Assembly (NCBI GenBank): GCA_902529795.1
Contig: CABZXY010000003.1
Span: 1 to 54,953, forward strand
DNA from: an uncultured Alphaproteobacteria bacterium
GTDB lineage: Bacteria; Pseudomonadota; Alphaproteobacteria; HIMB59
Length of the DNA: 54,953 nucleotides
Reading direction: 5' to 3'
Position 1 is the stretch's first letter; every line of letters starts with the position of its first letter. Position numbers and translations under genes: made by a program. This document shows, piece after piece, positions 41,811-49,430 of this stretch. The notes beneath the pieces are model-generated. The model did not search any database. It was given only the letters and a program-made list of their open reading frames with translations, and had not been told where the DNA came from.

Positions 41811-41993
41811 ATGAAAGCAGAGATTATCTTTCCCCTTATTTATATGATTTGTCTGCTCGTTTTAGTGGGACCCAGGTTTCTAGATATGAACTCTAATTTC
41901 AGACAGTTTTTGAGCAATCTTTCCATATGGGCCATCATCGTTTTGGCGCTAGCGACGGGGTATCAGGGATATTTTTATTTTTTGGGTCGTTGA
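41811..41993 (+). CDS. Two-span small membrane protein, 60 residues
   Basis: Not recognised. The 60-residue product has two hydrophobic segments (about 4-22 and 39-56) joined by a polar loop PRFLDMNSNFRQFLSN, so both ends probably lie on the same side. It starts 32 bases after the deacetylase stop and ends just before a hairpin (41998-42016), so it may close that transcript. The preceding ATACC-ATG has no strong ribosome site. Confidence 0.55.
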   Translation: MKAEIIFPLIYMICLLVLVGPRFLDMNSNFRQFLSNLSIWAIIVLALATGYQGYFYFLGR

Positions 41994-41997
41994 GGTG

Positions 41998-42016
41998 AAG
42001 CCCAATGACTGGGCTT
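41998..42016. terminator. Hairpin at the convergent junction 41993/42032
   Basis: AAGCCCA (41998-42004) pairs perfectly with TGGGCTT (42010-42016), with a 5-base loop ATGAC. It lies between the stops of two convergent genes, so a shared two-way terminator is likely, though neither side has a clean T-run. Confidence 0.6.
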
Positions 42017-42031
42017 AACTCAACTTCTTGA

Positions 42032-42247
42032 TTAACGGACTTTGTTGTCGTCTTTATAAAAACGAGGATCGAATTCATTTAACACGACATCTTTAATAGC
42101 TAGAGAGGGCTGAGAAAAATCACAACCGTTAGTTAGCTTTTCAAAAGGGGTATCGATAAGCATCTTTTTTGCTGTCTCTGCAGAGTTAGCTTCAACTTCT
42201 ACTTCGAAGTCATAAGTCTTGCTCATCTTCACTGTGTAAGATTTCAT
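42032..42247 (-). CDS. Hypothetical protein, 71 residues
   Basis: Not recognised. A soluble, charged 71-residue protein: MKSYTVKMSKTYDFEVEVEA forms likely strands, and SAETAKKMLIDTPFEKL a helix, then a tail ending with FDPRFYKDDNKVR. The AGAAAGGAGAG ribosome site before the ATG supports a real start. It stands alone on the minus strand, after a 253-base stretch (42248-42500) where I see no other gene; that stretch is strongly AT-rich and probably holds divergent promoters. Confidence 0.6.
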   Translation of the reverse strand: MKSYTVKMSKTYDFEVEVEANSAETAKKMLIDTPFEKLTNGCDFSQPSLAIKDVVLNEFDPRFYKDDNKVR

Positions 42248-42500
42248 ATTCTCTCCTTTCTTCTTGTTATTTTAACGAAACAAATAGTATGCAGGATTAT
42301 TAAAAAAGAAAGAATTTATTTCCTCTGGTATATTGTATTACAGATACCAACAAATGATTCAATCACTATTGATTTTCAAATCTTTTAAGAAAAACAAAAA
42401 TAGAATTCTTTGCCAATATTTAAATTCTTGCGACATTTTTTGTTCAATAAAATTGAGATAAAAATGAAAAATTTGAAGAAAAATATTAAAATTAAACTTC

Positions 42501-43007
42501 ATGAAAAAACTCTTTGCTCTCATAATACTAGTGTCCAGTATTTCTTGGACTAGCCAAGCTCAACAAGAGGGCTTTCAATCACCTAAGTTAATTGGGGAGG
42601 GTACGCTGAAAGTCTTGATGTGGGAGGTCTATGATTTGCGTTTGTTGACGGATGGAACGCCCTTCTCATGGAATAATAAGTTCATGCTAGAATTTGATTA
42701 CAGCCGCGAATTGAAAAAAGAAAGTGTCATTGATGCCTCTTTAAAAGAATTTAAACTTCAGCCCAATGTGACAGATAAAGAAATCGAAGCCTGGGAAGAG
42801 TATTTAGAGCAAGTCATTCAACCAGTGCAAAAGGGCACAAAAGCAAGCGTTATGTGGGTTCCAGAAGGTCAAATTGTTTTTGATTATGAAGGCTCTCCTC
42901 CCTCAACGATTGAAAATGAAGATTTTGCTCGAGCCTTTCTCAGTATATGGCTCGGTGAGAAAACTTCTCGGCCAAAATTAAGAAGTCAACTTTTGGGGAA
43001 TTCTTGA
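42501..43007 (+). CDS. Chalcone-isomerase-like secreted protein
   Basis: A 168-residue exported protein with a signal peptide (about 1-20, ending AQA-QQ) and the bacterial chalcone-isomerase-like domain. Recognised parts are IGEGTLKVLMWEVYDLRLLTDG, EFDYSRELKKESVIDASLKE and VFDYEGSPPSTIENEDFARAFLSIWLGEKTS. The bacterial members are not flavonoid enzymes; they may bind a lipid or act in the periplasm. It has its own start after the AT-rich gap, where a -10-like AATAAAAT is seen, and no close partner gene. Confidence 0.8.
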   Translation: MKKLFALIILVSSISWTSQAQQEGFQSPKLIGEGTLKVLMWEVYDLRLLTDGTPFSWNNKFMLEFDYSRELKKESVIDASLKEFKLQPNVTDKEIEAWEEYLEQVIQPVQKGTKASVMWVPEGQIVFDYEGSPPSTIENEDFARAFLSIWLGEKTSRPKLRSQLLGNS

Positions 43008-43054
43008 TCTTTGTTTGCTCATTCAAAAATATACTTATGTCGAATTGTAATTAA

Positions 43055-43390
43055 TTGAAACATTTAAAGCAGTTCTTATCAGATTTTAAAATATCAGAAA
43101 AAGAAGCTATCCAAATCTTATATAAAAAAAGCATTTCGAAGAAGGTAGGTAGGCCTAAAAAATATATTAAATATAAAATATTTTTCGAAATACAAAAGAT
43201 TCTATTAAACAAAAAGAAATTATCTGCAAAAAGTGCTGCAGAAATTCTTTTTAAAAGTAAACAGTTTATAAATATACAAAAGTTCTATGGTACTAATATC
43301 ACTAGCTCTAACAGAGTTTATAACCTATATGTTGAAGTTAAAGCTATGAAACCATCAGAATTACAGGGATTACCATCTCTTATAAAATAG
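43055..43390 (+). CDS. Basic DNA-binding-like hypothetical protein with AT-hook-like motif
   Basis: Not recognised. The 111-residue product is very Lys-rich. SISKKVGRPKKYIKYK contains a GRP core flanked by basic residues, as in AT-hooks that bind the minor groove of AT-rich DNA. Flanking helices (LKQFLSDFKISEKEAIQILYKK and KKLSAKSAAEILFKSKQF) look like two repeats of a SAAEIL/EAIQIL element, possibly a helix-turn-helix. The start is TTG at 43055 and is weakly supported. It heads a run of four unrecognised genes (43055-44702). Regulatory role is a guess. Confidence 0.5.
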   Translation: MKHLKQFLSDFKISEKEAIQILYKKSISKKVGRPKKYIKYKIFFEIQKILLNKKKLSAKSAAEILFKSKQFINIQKFYGTNITSSNRVYNLYVEVKAMKPSELQGLPSLIK

Positions 43391-43451
43391 TTACACGAAA
43401 ATAATTTACGGGTTTCGACTTTTTTCAAACTAACCATTAGTGTGCATTGTT

Positions 43452-44039
43452 ATGAAATGCAAAGCTTATTTAGGTCGAGTCATAGTTAAGGTCCGGACAG
43501 AAAAACAAATAGAAGCAAGTCATAAGAATGGCACTAAGGGATTAGGGCCAATTACGCACATCGGAAAGCTGCGCTCATCCATGAATGCATTCAAGCATGG
43601 TGGGTATGCTCATCAATTTGTGACATTGGGAGAGGACCCAAAAGAATTCGAAGTATTCTATCAAGCGATCTTGGATTTCATTCAACCGGATAATATTCTC
43701 GATGAAGATGTCGTCGAACAATTCATTTTTTGTGCTTGGAAGCAAAAGCGATTAGTGATTATTGAAACTGCATCTTTGAGTACGGAGATGCTAGATTATT
43801 ATCGTTCGGATCTTCGACCGGATTATCGTAAAACAAGAAAAATATCTAAAACCTATCTTACGAAAGGATCGAAAGCAGAACTGGGAAAAAACGAGGAACT
43901 GCAGGCAATTGCTTTTAAGTTAGATGTGAACAGTCACCAGAGTTTAGTAGTACTGGAGGAAATTCAAACCCGAACATTTTCAAAGTATCAAAAGCTTTTA
44001 GAAAAAATTTTGGAGATTAAAAAGAGGAGGCATTCATGA
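43452..44039 (+). CDS. Hypothetical protein with KHG-type N-terminal motif
   Basis: Not recognised. From the ATG at 43452 it has 195 residues (a GTG at 43440 would add four). The N-terminal segment GLGPITHIGKLRSSMNAFKHGGYAH matches a motif seen in many bacterial proteins of unknown role (G.T..GK..SS.NA.KHG), some next to mobile or phage-like genes. The rest is helical and charged, with EVFYQAILDFIQP, EDVVEQFIFCAWKQKRL and a Lys-rich end KKRRHS. It ends within the start of 44036-44452 (ATGA), and that start has a strong ribosome site AGAGGAGG. Confidence 0.6.
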   Translation: MKCKAYLGRVIVKVRTEKQIEASHKNGTKGLGPITHIGKLRSSMNAFKHGGYAHQFVTLGEDPKEFEVFYQAILDFIQPDNILDEDVVEQFIFCAWKQKRLVIIETASLSTEMLDYYRSDLRPDYRKTRKISKTYLTKGSKAELGKNEELQAIAFKLDVNSHQSLVVLEEIQTRTFSKYQKLLEKILEIKKRRHS

Positions 44040-44452
44040 GAAAATATCATTGGCTAAAAAGAAGACGTCCTGCATCATACTTAATTAGCGAATACAGCAG
44101 TCAATCAAAATTAGAGGATCGATATTTTCAAGATTCCGGCATTCGATTTGTGCCACCTCCAGCTGAGTTGATTGAACTCCCTGAACTCTTAGAGGAGAGG
44201 GTCGAGATTCGAGTGGACTGTCAGGTATCTGTGGGCGGTTTGTCTTGTAGTGTGGAGGTAGGAGAATTGGGATCAGAGATTTCGGGGAACGAACCCACCG
44301 AACTCTTGAAAAATATGAATAAGGCTTTGCATCCTCGATTTGTTCCGAATGCTCCAGTCTTGTATCACGACCTTAAGTACGGAGGATGGATTGATCCTTA
44401 TGAGTTTCGAGCCAAACCGAAAAAGAAGGAGAAGAAGTTTGAGTATTATTAG
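44036..44452 (+). CDS. Hypothetical protein, 138 residues
   Basis: Not recognised. Starts at the ATGA overlap with the preceding gene. The N terminus is very basic (MRKYHWLKRRRPASY), the middle acidic (IELPELLEERVEIR, EVGELGSEISGNEP) and the end Lys-rich (AKPKKKEKKFEYY). VDCQVSVGGLSCSVEVGEL contains two Cys in a likely beta segment. It belongs to the co-directional run 43055-44702. The coding is less AT-rich than the phosphonate region. No function suggested. Confidence 0.55.
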   Translation: MRKYHWLKRRRPASYLISEYSSQSKLEDRYFQDSGIRFVPPPAELIELPELLEERVEIRVDCQVSVGGLSCSVEVGELGSEISGNEPTELLKNMNKALHPRFVPNAPVLYHDLKYGGWIDPYEFRAKPKKKEKKFEYY

Positions 44453-44702
44453 AGAAGTTCAGGCTTTGTGGGGAGGTTTTACTCCCCAGGGCCTTCATCG
44501 CTTCTACTTATTATTAAGCAGCGATCCTTTTGCTTTGGTTGCGGGGCTTGTTGAAGCCAGCAAAAGTAATCTTCTGTGTGTTCAAAGAAGAAAAGCGAAA
44601 ACTCTCCGGCTTGGCACCTTTGAGGATATTCAATCTGATTTTGTTAATCATGGTCTGTATTCTCCTTATTTTCAGAGTTTTACTGGGAAGGTTGGGACCT
44701 AG
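44439..44702 (+). CDS. Hypothetical protein, 87 residues
   Basis: Not recognised. The most likely start is TTG at 44439, with AAGGAG about 8 bases upstream and a 14-base overlap with the previous gene; ATGs further upstream (44340, 44400) lie deep in that gene. The product includes IIREVQALWGGFTPQGLHRF and LLLSSDPFALVAGLVEASK, with a Cys and a short basic helix (CVQRRKAKTLRLG). It is the last of four unrecognised co-directional genes. A 162-base gap with a possible promoter follows before fadN. Confidence 0.45.
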   Translation: MSIIREVQALWGGFTPQGLHRFYLLLSSDPFALVAGLVEASKSNLLCVQRRKAKTLRLGTFEDIQSDFVNHGLYSPYFQSFTGKVGT

Positions 44703-44864
44703 ATGAGGGTTGGTGAGGACTTGTGCAAAATGAGCATATCTGGCCAGGATTTCTGCTCAAAAGCATTGTATCTATTGACTTTTTTTATCAACAAACAGTT
44801 CATTTTATTGTCTCAATTCCTACTACCCATGAAGGGTTTTTTTGCTATGATCTCGTGCTTAATC

Positions 44865-47204
44865 ATGACCGCGTTTAAAAAAATTGTTGTAATTGGTGCT
44901 GGAACAATGGGCTCAGGTATTGCTGCTCATTTAGCTAACTCGAAGCGTGATGTCGTGTTATTAGATTTAAAGGGCAAAAGCTCTCCTAATCAAATCAGTG
45001 ATCGTGCGATTGATTTGATCAAGAAATCCGACCCTCCATTATTAGTCGAGAAGTCTCGCCTCGAGCATATTAAGCCTGGAAACCTCACCGATGACTTCGA
45101 TCAGATCAAAGATGCAGACTGGATTATAGAGGCTGTCGTGGAGCGCATTGATATTAAACACCAGCTCTACGCTCAAATCGATAAAGTTCGAAACTCCTCT
45201 TCTATCGTCTCCTCGAATACATCGACGATACCGTTATCCGTTTTAACCTCGGAGATGTCCGAGTCTATGAAATCAGATTTTTGTATTACTCACTTCTTCA
45301 ATCCGGTTCGCTTTATGCGATTACTCGAAATTGTCGAAACTCCAGAGGTGAATGCCGAGAAAATGAGTGCGCTTCGAGATTTTTGCAAGAATGAATTAGG
45401 TAAGGGGATTGTGAATTGTAATGACACCCCCGGATTTATTGGAAACCGTATTGGCGTCTACGCGATGCAAGTAGCTATGTACGAGGCTTTGGATCGAGGA
45501 TTGCCTGTTGAGATTGCTGACGCTCTGTTTGGTCGACCGTTGGGTATTCCTAAAACTGGTGTCTTTGGATTATATGATTTGATTGGTATTGATTTGATGA
45601 AGGATGTCTTGGCTTCGTTTAAAAAAGAATTACAGCCGGAGGATCCTTTTATGGAAGTGGTCAAGCCTCATCCTACTGTCGAGGCTTTACTAGCAAAGGG
45701 CTATACTGGTAACAAAGGTCCTGGTGGTTTTTATGAGACCAAAGTGGTGGACGGCGATGAGATCGTCAAAGCACTGAAGACTTCAGATATGAGTTACTAT
45801 GATTTTGATAAGGTGGACTTGCCGCTGGCACGTCGTGTGGAGAAGGAGGGCATCAAAGCTCTTCTCAATGATGACAGCGACTATGGTCAATATGCCTTTG
45901 CCGTTTTCGCTAAAATCATTAATTATAGCGCTTTTTGTGTCCCTGAGGTTTCCTCAAAGATTACCGATATTGATGATGCGCTTCGTATGGGCTTTAACTG
46001 GAATGAGGGCCCGTTTGAATTACTGACTGAGTACGGCATGACAAATTATATTCATCGATTACAAGACTTAGCGATCGAAGTCCCACCACTGTTAGCGACC
46101 ATGTCTCGATTAAAGCAAGAGCCCTACGACTCCACATCTTCGCGTGCCTATAATCACGAGGAGGGAATGAAGTTTATTAACCGAGGCGAGGGAGTTCGCC
46201 GATTAGGGGATCATAAAAAGTATGCCAATGCCTTATCTCGCAATTATGCCTCAACGATTTGGCAGTTCAATGATGATGCCCGCAAGCAGCGCTTGCTGGT
46301 TTGTGAGTTTCACACTAAGGCAAATGCCCTCAATGGCGATGCCATGAAAGTTTTAGAGGAAGCCGTGGAGCGTTTAGAAAATGACGACTACCAAGGTATG
46401 GTTGTATACAACGAAGCAATGAATTTTTCTGCTGGTGCCGATCTGAACACCATGATTGGTTTGGCAGATAAGGAAGATTGGAATGGTATTGATAAATACC
46501 TATCGCACTTCCAGAGTGTTTGCCGAAAAATGAAGTATGCCTCCAAGCCGACTGTGAGTGCGGTTGCAGGATTGGCGATTGGTGGTGGATTTGAAGTGGC
46601 CTGTCAGACTTCTCGCATGGTGGCTCACATGAATTCAACATTAGGATTAGTGGAAACAGGTGTGGGATTAGTTCCCGGTGGTGGAGGTTGTAAGGAATTG
46701 TTATGGCGCTGGACTTCTGATCCTGCTTTTGCGGGTAAATCTGATGAAGCAGCACTAAAGGTCTTTGATATTATCGGCTACGGGTTGATGGCTCACTCAC
46801 CACTGCAAGCGAAAAAGCATAAATTTTTTATTGAGGGTGATGTGATGGTTCTCAATCGTGATCACCTGCTCGTTGAGGCCTTCAAGCAAATTCATGAATT
46901 AAAAGAGGGATACACTCCTCCGGTCAAGCCCACCTTTCAGTTAAGTGGGAAGGAGACCAAGGAGAAGATGCATCAGGTTCTTTTAGATTTGGAGAAAAAA
47001 AGCATTATTTTTGGCTACGATGTGGACATTGGCCTGCATTTGGCAACAGTTTTAAGCGGTGGAGATACTGACCCTTCAAAGACATTAAGCGAAAATGATA
47101 TGTATAAATTAGAGCGACAGTCTTTAATAAATTTAATACAATCCTCAAAGACACGAGATCGTATCCATGCGATGTTGCTGTCGGGGAGGAGACTGAAGAA
47201 CTAA
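44865..47204 (+). CDS. fadN: FadN-type 3-hydroxyacyl-CoA dehydrogenase/enoyl-CoA hydratase
   Basis: Bifunctional beta-oxidation enzyme, 779 residues from the ATG at 44865 (the frame reads on to 44703, but MTAFKKIVVIGAGTMGSG is the true N terminus). Domain order is dehydrogenase first: NAD motif GAGTMGSGIAAHLA, FFNPVRFMRLLEIVETPE, then the C-terminal 3HCDH domain, and the crotonase domain last (KANALNGDAMKVLEEAV, NFSAGADLN, AIGGGFEVACQTSR, LVPGGGG). This order is the FadN type, not the FadB/FadJ one. A -10-like TATGAT lies 13 bases before the ATG, so the leader is very short. It overlaps the acyl-CoA synthetase gene by TAATG. Confidence 0.9.
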   Translation: MTAFKKIVVIGAGTMGSGIAAHLANSKRDVVLLDLKGKSSPNQISDRAIDLIKKSDPPLLVEKSRLEHIKPGNLTDDFDQIKDADWIIEAVVERIDIKHQLYAQIDKVRNSSSIVSSNTSTIPLSVLTSEMSESMKSDFCITHFFNPVRFMRLLEIVETPEVNAEKMSALRDFCKNELGKGIVNCNDTPGFIGNRIGVYAMQVAMYEALDRGLPVEIADALFGRPLGIPKTGVFGLYDLIGIDLMKDVLASFKKELQPEDPFMEVVKPHPTVEALLAKGYTGNKGPGGFYETKVVDGDEIVKALKTSDMSYYDFDKVDLPLARRVEKEGIKALLNDDSDYGQYAFAVFAKIINYSAFCVPEVSSKITDIDDALRMGFNWNEGPFELLTEYGMTNYIHRLQDLAIEVPPLLATMSRLKQEPYDSTSSRAYNHEEGMKFINRGEGVRRLGDHKKYANALSRNYASTIWQFNDDARKQRLLVCEFHTKANALNGDAMKVLEEAVERLENDDYQGMVVYNEAMNFSAGADLNTMIGLADKEDWNGIDKYLSHFQSVCRKMKYASKPTVSAVAGLAIGGGFEVACQTSRMVAHMNSTLGLVETGVGLVPGGGGCKELLWRWTSDPAFAGKSDEAALKVFDIIGYGLMAHSPLQAKKHKFFIEGDVMVLNRDHLLVEAFKQIHELKEGYTPPVKPTFQLSGKETKEKMHQVLLDLEKKSIIFGYDVDIGLHLATVLSGGDTDPSKTLSENDMYKLERQSLINLIQSSKTRDRIHAMLLSGRRLKN

Positions 47205-48829
47205 TGAACCATTTTGAACAGGGGATGCATAAAAATGATGCAAACTTTGTTCCTTTAACCCCCCTTAGTTTTCTCGACCGAATTAAAGACGTCTATCCCG
47301 ATTATGAAGCCCTAATTTATGGCTCCCGCAAATACACTTGGAAGCAAGTCTATGAGCGCTGCACGCAGTTTGCTAGTGCCCTGACAAAAATAGGTGTGGG
47401 TGAGGGTGATGTTGTCTCCGTTATGGCAGCCAATACCCCTGAGCTTTTTGAAGTCCATTATTCTGTTCCAATGACGGGAGGTGTTGTGAACACCATTAAT
47501 ACCCGATTAGACGTTCGAACCGTTGCTTACATTCTCAATCATAGTGATTGTAAAGTTTTTATTGTGGATCGTCAGTTTCAACCTGTTGCTGCCGAGGCTC
47601 TTCTTCAAGTGGAGCGAGATGTAGTTGTTATTGATATTGATGATCAGCAGGCTGGCCTAGGAGATGTCCCAGCTATCGGCGAGCTCGAGTATGAAAGTTT
47701 TTTAAAGACAGGTGATGTGGGATTTGAATGGGTTCGACCCAAAGATGAGTGGCAAGCCATTTCCTTAAACTATACCTCGGGGACCACAGGTAACCCTAAG
47801 GGCGTGGTTTACCATCACCGAGGATCGTATTTGATGTCCATGGGAAGTGTGAGTGCTTGGAATATGCCGAACCGATTAACCTATCTGTATACCGTTCCCA
47901 TGTTTCACTGTAATGGATGGGGCTATCCTTGGACACTCGCGATGCTTCACGCGCGCGTCGTGTTTATCCGCAATATTATCGTCAAAGAAATTTTTGATTT
48001 AATCGATCAGTATCAAGTCACTCACTTTGGAGGAGCACCAATTGTGTTAAATATGATCGCTAATGCCCCTCCAGAAGATCAAAAAGCATTGAAAAATAAA
48101 GTTTATGTGATGACTGCAGGAGCGCCGCCACCTAGTAGTATTCTGTTAAAAATGGAGTCCTTGGGTTTTGAGGTCATGCACGTCTATGGTTTAACCGAGA
48201 CTTACGGCCATGTGGTTCACTGCGCTTGGAATGAGGACTGGAATGATTTGCCTGAAGAGCAGCGCTCTGAGAGAAAATCCTACCAGGGCGTTCGATATCC
48301 TCATACCGAAGTCGTTGCTGTTCTAGATCCAGCTACACTTCAACCCGTCCCAGCCGATGGCTCCACTATGGGCGAAATTATGATCCGAGGAAATACCGTG
48401 ATGAAGGGCTACTATAAAAATGAGGATGCCACTAAAGAGGTAATGAAGGATGGCTGGTTTCACTCAGGTGATCTTGCGGTGATCCATCCTAATGGATATA
48501 TCCAAGTTAAAGACCGCTCCAAGGATATCATCATCAGCGGAGGAGAGAATATTTCTTCAGTGGAAATAGAAAATATCGTCACGAAACATCCTGCTGTTTC
48601 ACTGGCGGCGGTTGTGGCGCGACCTGATGAAAAGTGGGGGGAGACGCCTTGCGCTTTTATTGAGTTAGTGGAAGGACAGCAAGTCGAAGAGGAGGAATTG
48701 AAAAAGTTTTGCCGAGAGCACTTAGCTGGATTTAAAATGCCTAAGACTTTTGTCTTCAAAACACTGCCCAAAACGTCAACGGGTAAAATTCAAAAGTTCG
48801 AACTTCGCGAAGCTGTTAAGCGTCTTTAG
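47204..48829 (+). CDS. Acyl-CoA synthetase (AMP-forming)
   Basis: A 541-residue ANL-family ligase that activates a fatty or other organic acid to its CoA thioester. The P-loop-like motif is LNYTSGTTGNPKGV, followed by MFHCNGWGYPW, VYGLTETYGHV, the D of WFHSGDLAVIHPNGYI, and KDRSKDIIISGGENISSVE, and the C-terminal lysine in PKTSTGKIQKFELRE. The N terminus NHFEQGMHKNDANFVPLTPLSFLDR fits a medium/long-chain type common in marine alphaproteobacteria. It starts inside the fadN stop, so the pair makes a two-step fatty-acid oxidation unit. Substrate chain length unknown; DmdB-like activity cannot be excluded. Confidence 0.88.
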   Translation: MNHFEQGMHKNDANFVPLTPLSFLDRIKDVYPDYEALIYGSRKYTWKQVYERCTQFASALTKIGVGEGDVVSVMAANTPELFEVHYSVPMTGGVVNTINTRLDVRTVAYILNHSDCKVFIVDRQFQPVAAEALLQVERDVVVIDIDDQQAGLGDVPAIGELEYESFLKTGDVGFEWVRPKDEWQAISLNYTSGTTGNPKGVVYHHRGSYLMSMGSVSAWNMPNRLTYLYTVPMFHCNGWGYPWTLAMLHARVVFIRNIIVKEIFDLIDQYQVTHFGGAPIVLNMIANAPPEDQKALKNKVYVMTAGAPPPSSILLKMESLGFEVMHVYGLTETYGHVVHCAWNEDWNDLPEEQRSERKSYQGVRYPHTEVVAVLDPATLQPVPADGSTMGEIMIRGNTVMKGYYKNEDATKEVMKDGWFHSGDLAVIHPNGYIQVKDRSKDIIISGGENISSVEIENIVTKHPAVSLAAVVARPDEKWGETPCAFIELVEGQQVEEEELKKFCREHLAGFKMPKTFVFKTLPKTSTGKIQKFELREAVKRL

Positions 48830-49031
48830 ATTTATTTATATTTTTAAGATCTTTTTCTGCATCGATGATCCTCATGGATTTCAATCTTTTAAAACAATTA
48901 TAGCAAACCATATTTTGGTTATGCTCAATGAGGTTTTGAACTTTTTGAGGAGACATGTGCAGTTCGGATTGTATATATACACCGTCCATCGGTGAGAGCT
49001 CACTCTCGCAGTATTTGCAGGACTCAGCCAT
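48816..49031 (-). CDS. Small zinc-binding-like CxxC/CxxC protein
   Basis: A 71-residue protein with Cys pairs CKYC (5-8) and CYNC (43-46), 34 residues apart, which should bind one zinc. Between them is an acidic, His-containing segment (SPMDGVYIQSELHMSPQ, LIEHNQN), and the end is Lys-rich. It shares its size and Cys-pair plan with 20050-20262, without clear further identity. It is convergent with the acyl-CoA synthetase gene (14-base overlap) and starts 3 bases downstream of the photolyase-like partner gene, so it is likely the last gene of the 50161-48816 transcript. Confidence 0.6.
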   Translation of the reverse strand: MAESCKYCESELSPMDGVYIQSELHMSPQKVQNLIEHNQNMVCYNCFKRLKSMRIIDAEKDLKNINKSKDA

Positions 49032-49034
49032 TGA

Positions 49035-49430
49035 TTAATATCTTAAGTTTTTCTTTACCTTGTTCCAATATTGAAAAAAGCGTTTAGCGGGCTGAAGGTA
49101 ATTATCTGTTGATAAAAAGTAGTCGGGTAGAAGTTCTAAGTTATAATTTTGCTTCATTTTTTGAAAAAGTTCTTGATATATTGGGCGAAATGTCGACTTG
49201 GATATAATGGAGGAGATAGGGTTTTGCCGATGAATTTCTGCAATAATATCAAGGGTTTTGCCCTGATAGGTCTCGGCTCCCGCTTGTTCGGCTAGTTGAT
49301 ATCGATACATCAGAACCTTCTCACTGATTTCATATCCCTCCTGAATTTCTGGGTCAATGATATAGACCGCCTGTCCCTCCAGATGGTCGGGGATGCGCAT
49401 AAATTCATCGTAGAGATAGATTAGGTTCAT
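49035..49430 (-). CDS. Probable separate antenna-like (N-domain) subunit of a split photolyase
   Basis: A 131-residue protein that I read as a shortened photolyase N-terminal domain. It has a Rossmann-like start (NLIYLYDEFMRIPDH, AVYIIDPE), a helix with YRYQLAEQAGAETYQG like the photolyase helix before the V..G.. strand, and a tail (STFRPIYQELFQKMKQNYNLELLPDYFLSTDNYLQPAKRFFQYWNKV) that parallels the stretch leading to FTPFW.AW in photolyases. It starts in the FAD-domain gene stop (ATGA). The partner FAD gene comes first, so the domain order is reversed compared with a single-chain enzyme. This is by-eye homology; structure prediction would decide. Confidence 0.55.
   Translation of the reverse strand: MNLIYLYDEFMRIPDHLEGQAVYIIDPEIQEGYEISEKVLMYRYQLAEQAGAETYQGKTLDIIAEIHRQNPISSIISKSTFRPIYQELFQKMKQNYNLELLPDYFLSTDNYLQPAKRFFQYWNKVKKNLRY

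Noticed and set aside
43055-44702. Prophage or integrated element
   Set aside because: Some motifs recall mobile-element neighbours, but there is no integrase, capsid, terminase large subunit, att repeat or flanking tRNA. Reported as unknown genes instead.
44825-44843. ACCC-n5-GGGT followed by seven Ts, a possible terminator before fadN
   Set aside because: The stem is only 4 bp, too weak to report as a feature; the T-run could equally be part of the fadN promoter.
46330-46755. A 141-codon open frame on the minus strand
   Set aside because: It lies wholly opposite the crotonase domain of fadN, which has clear motifs; the antisense product has no plausible features.
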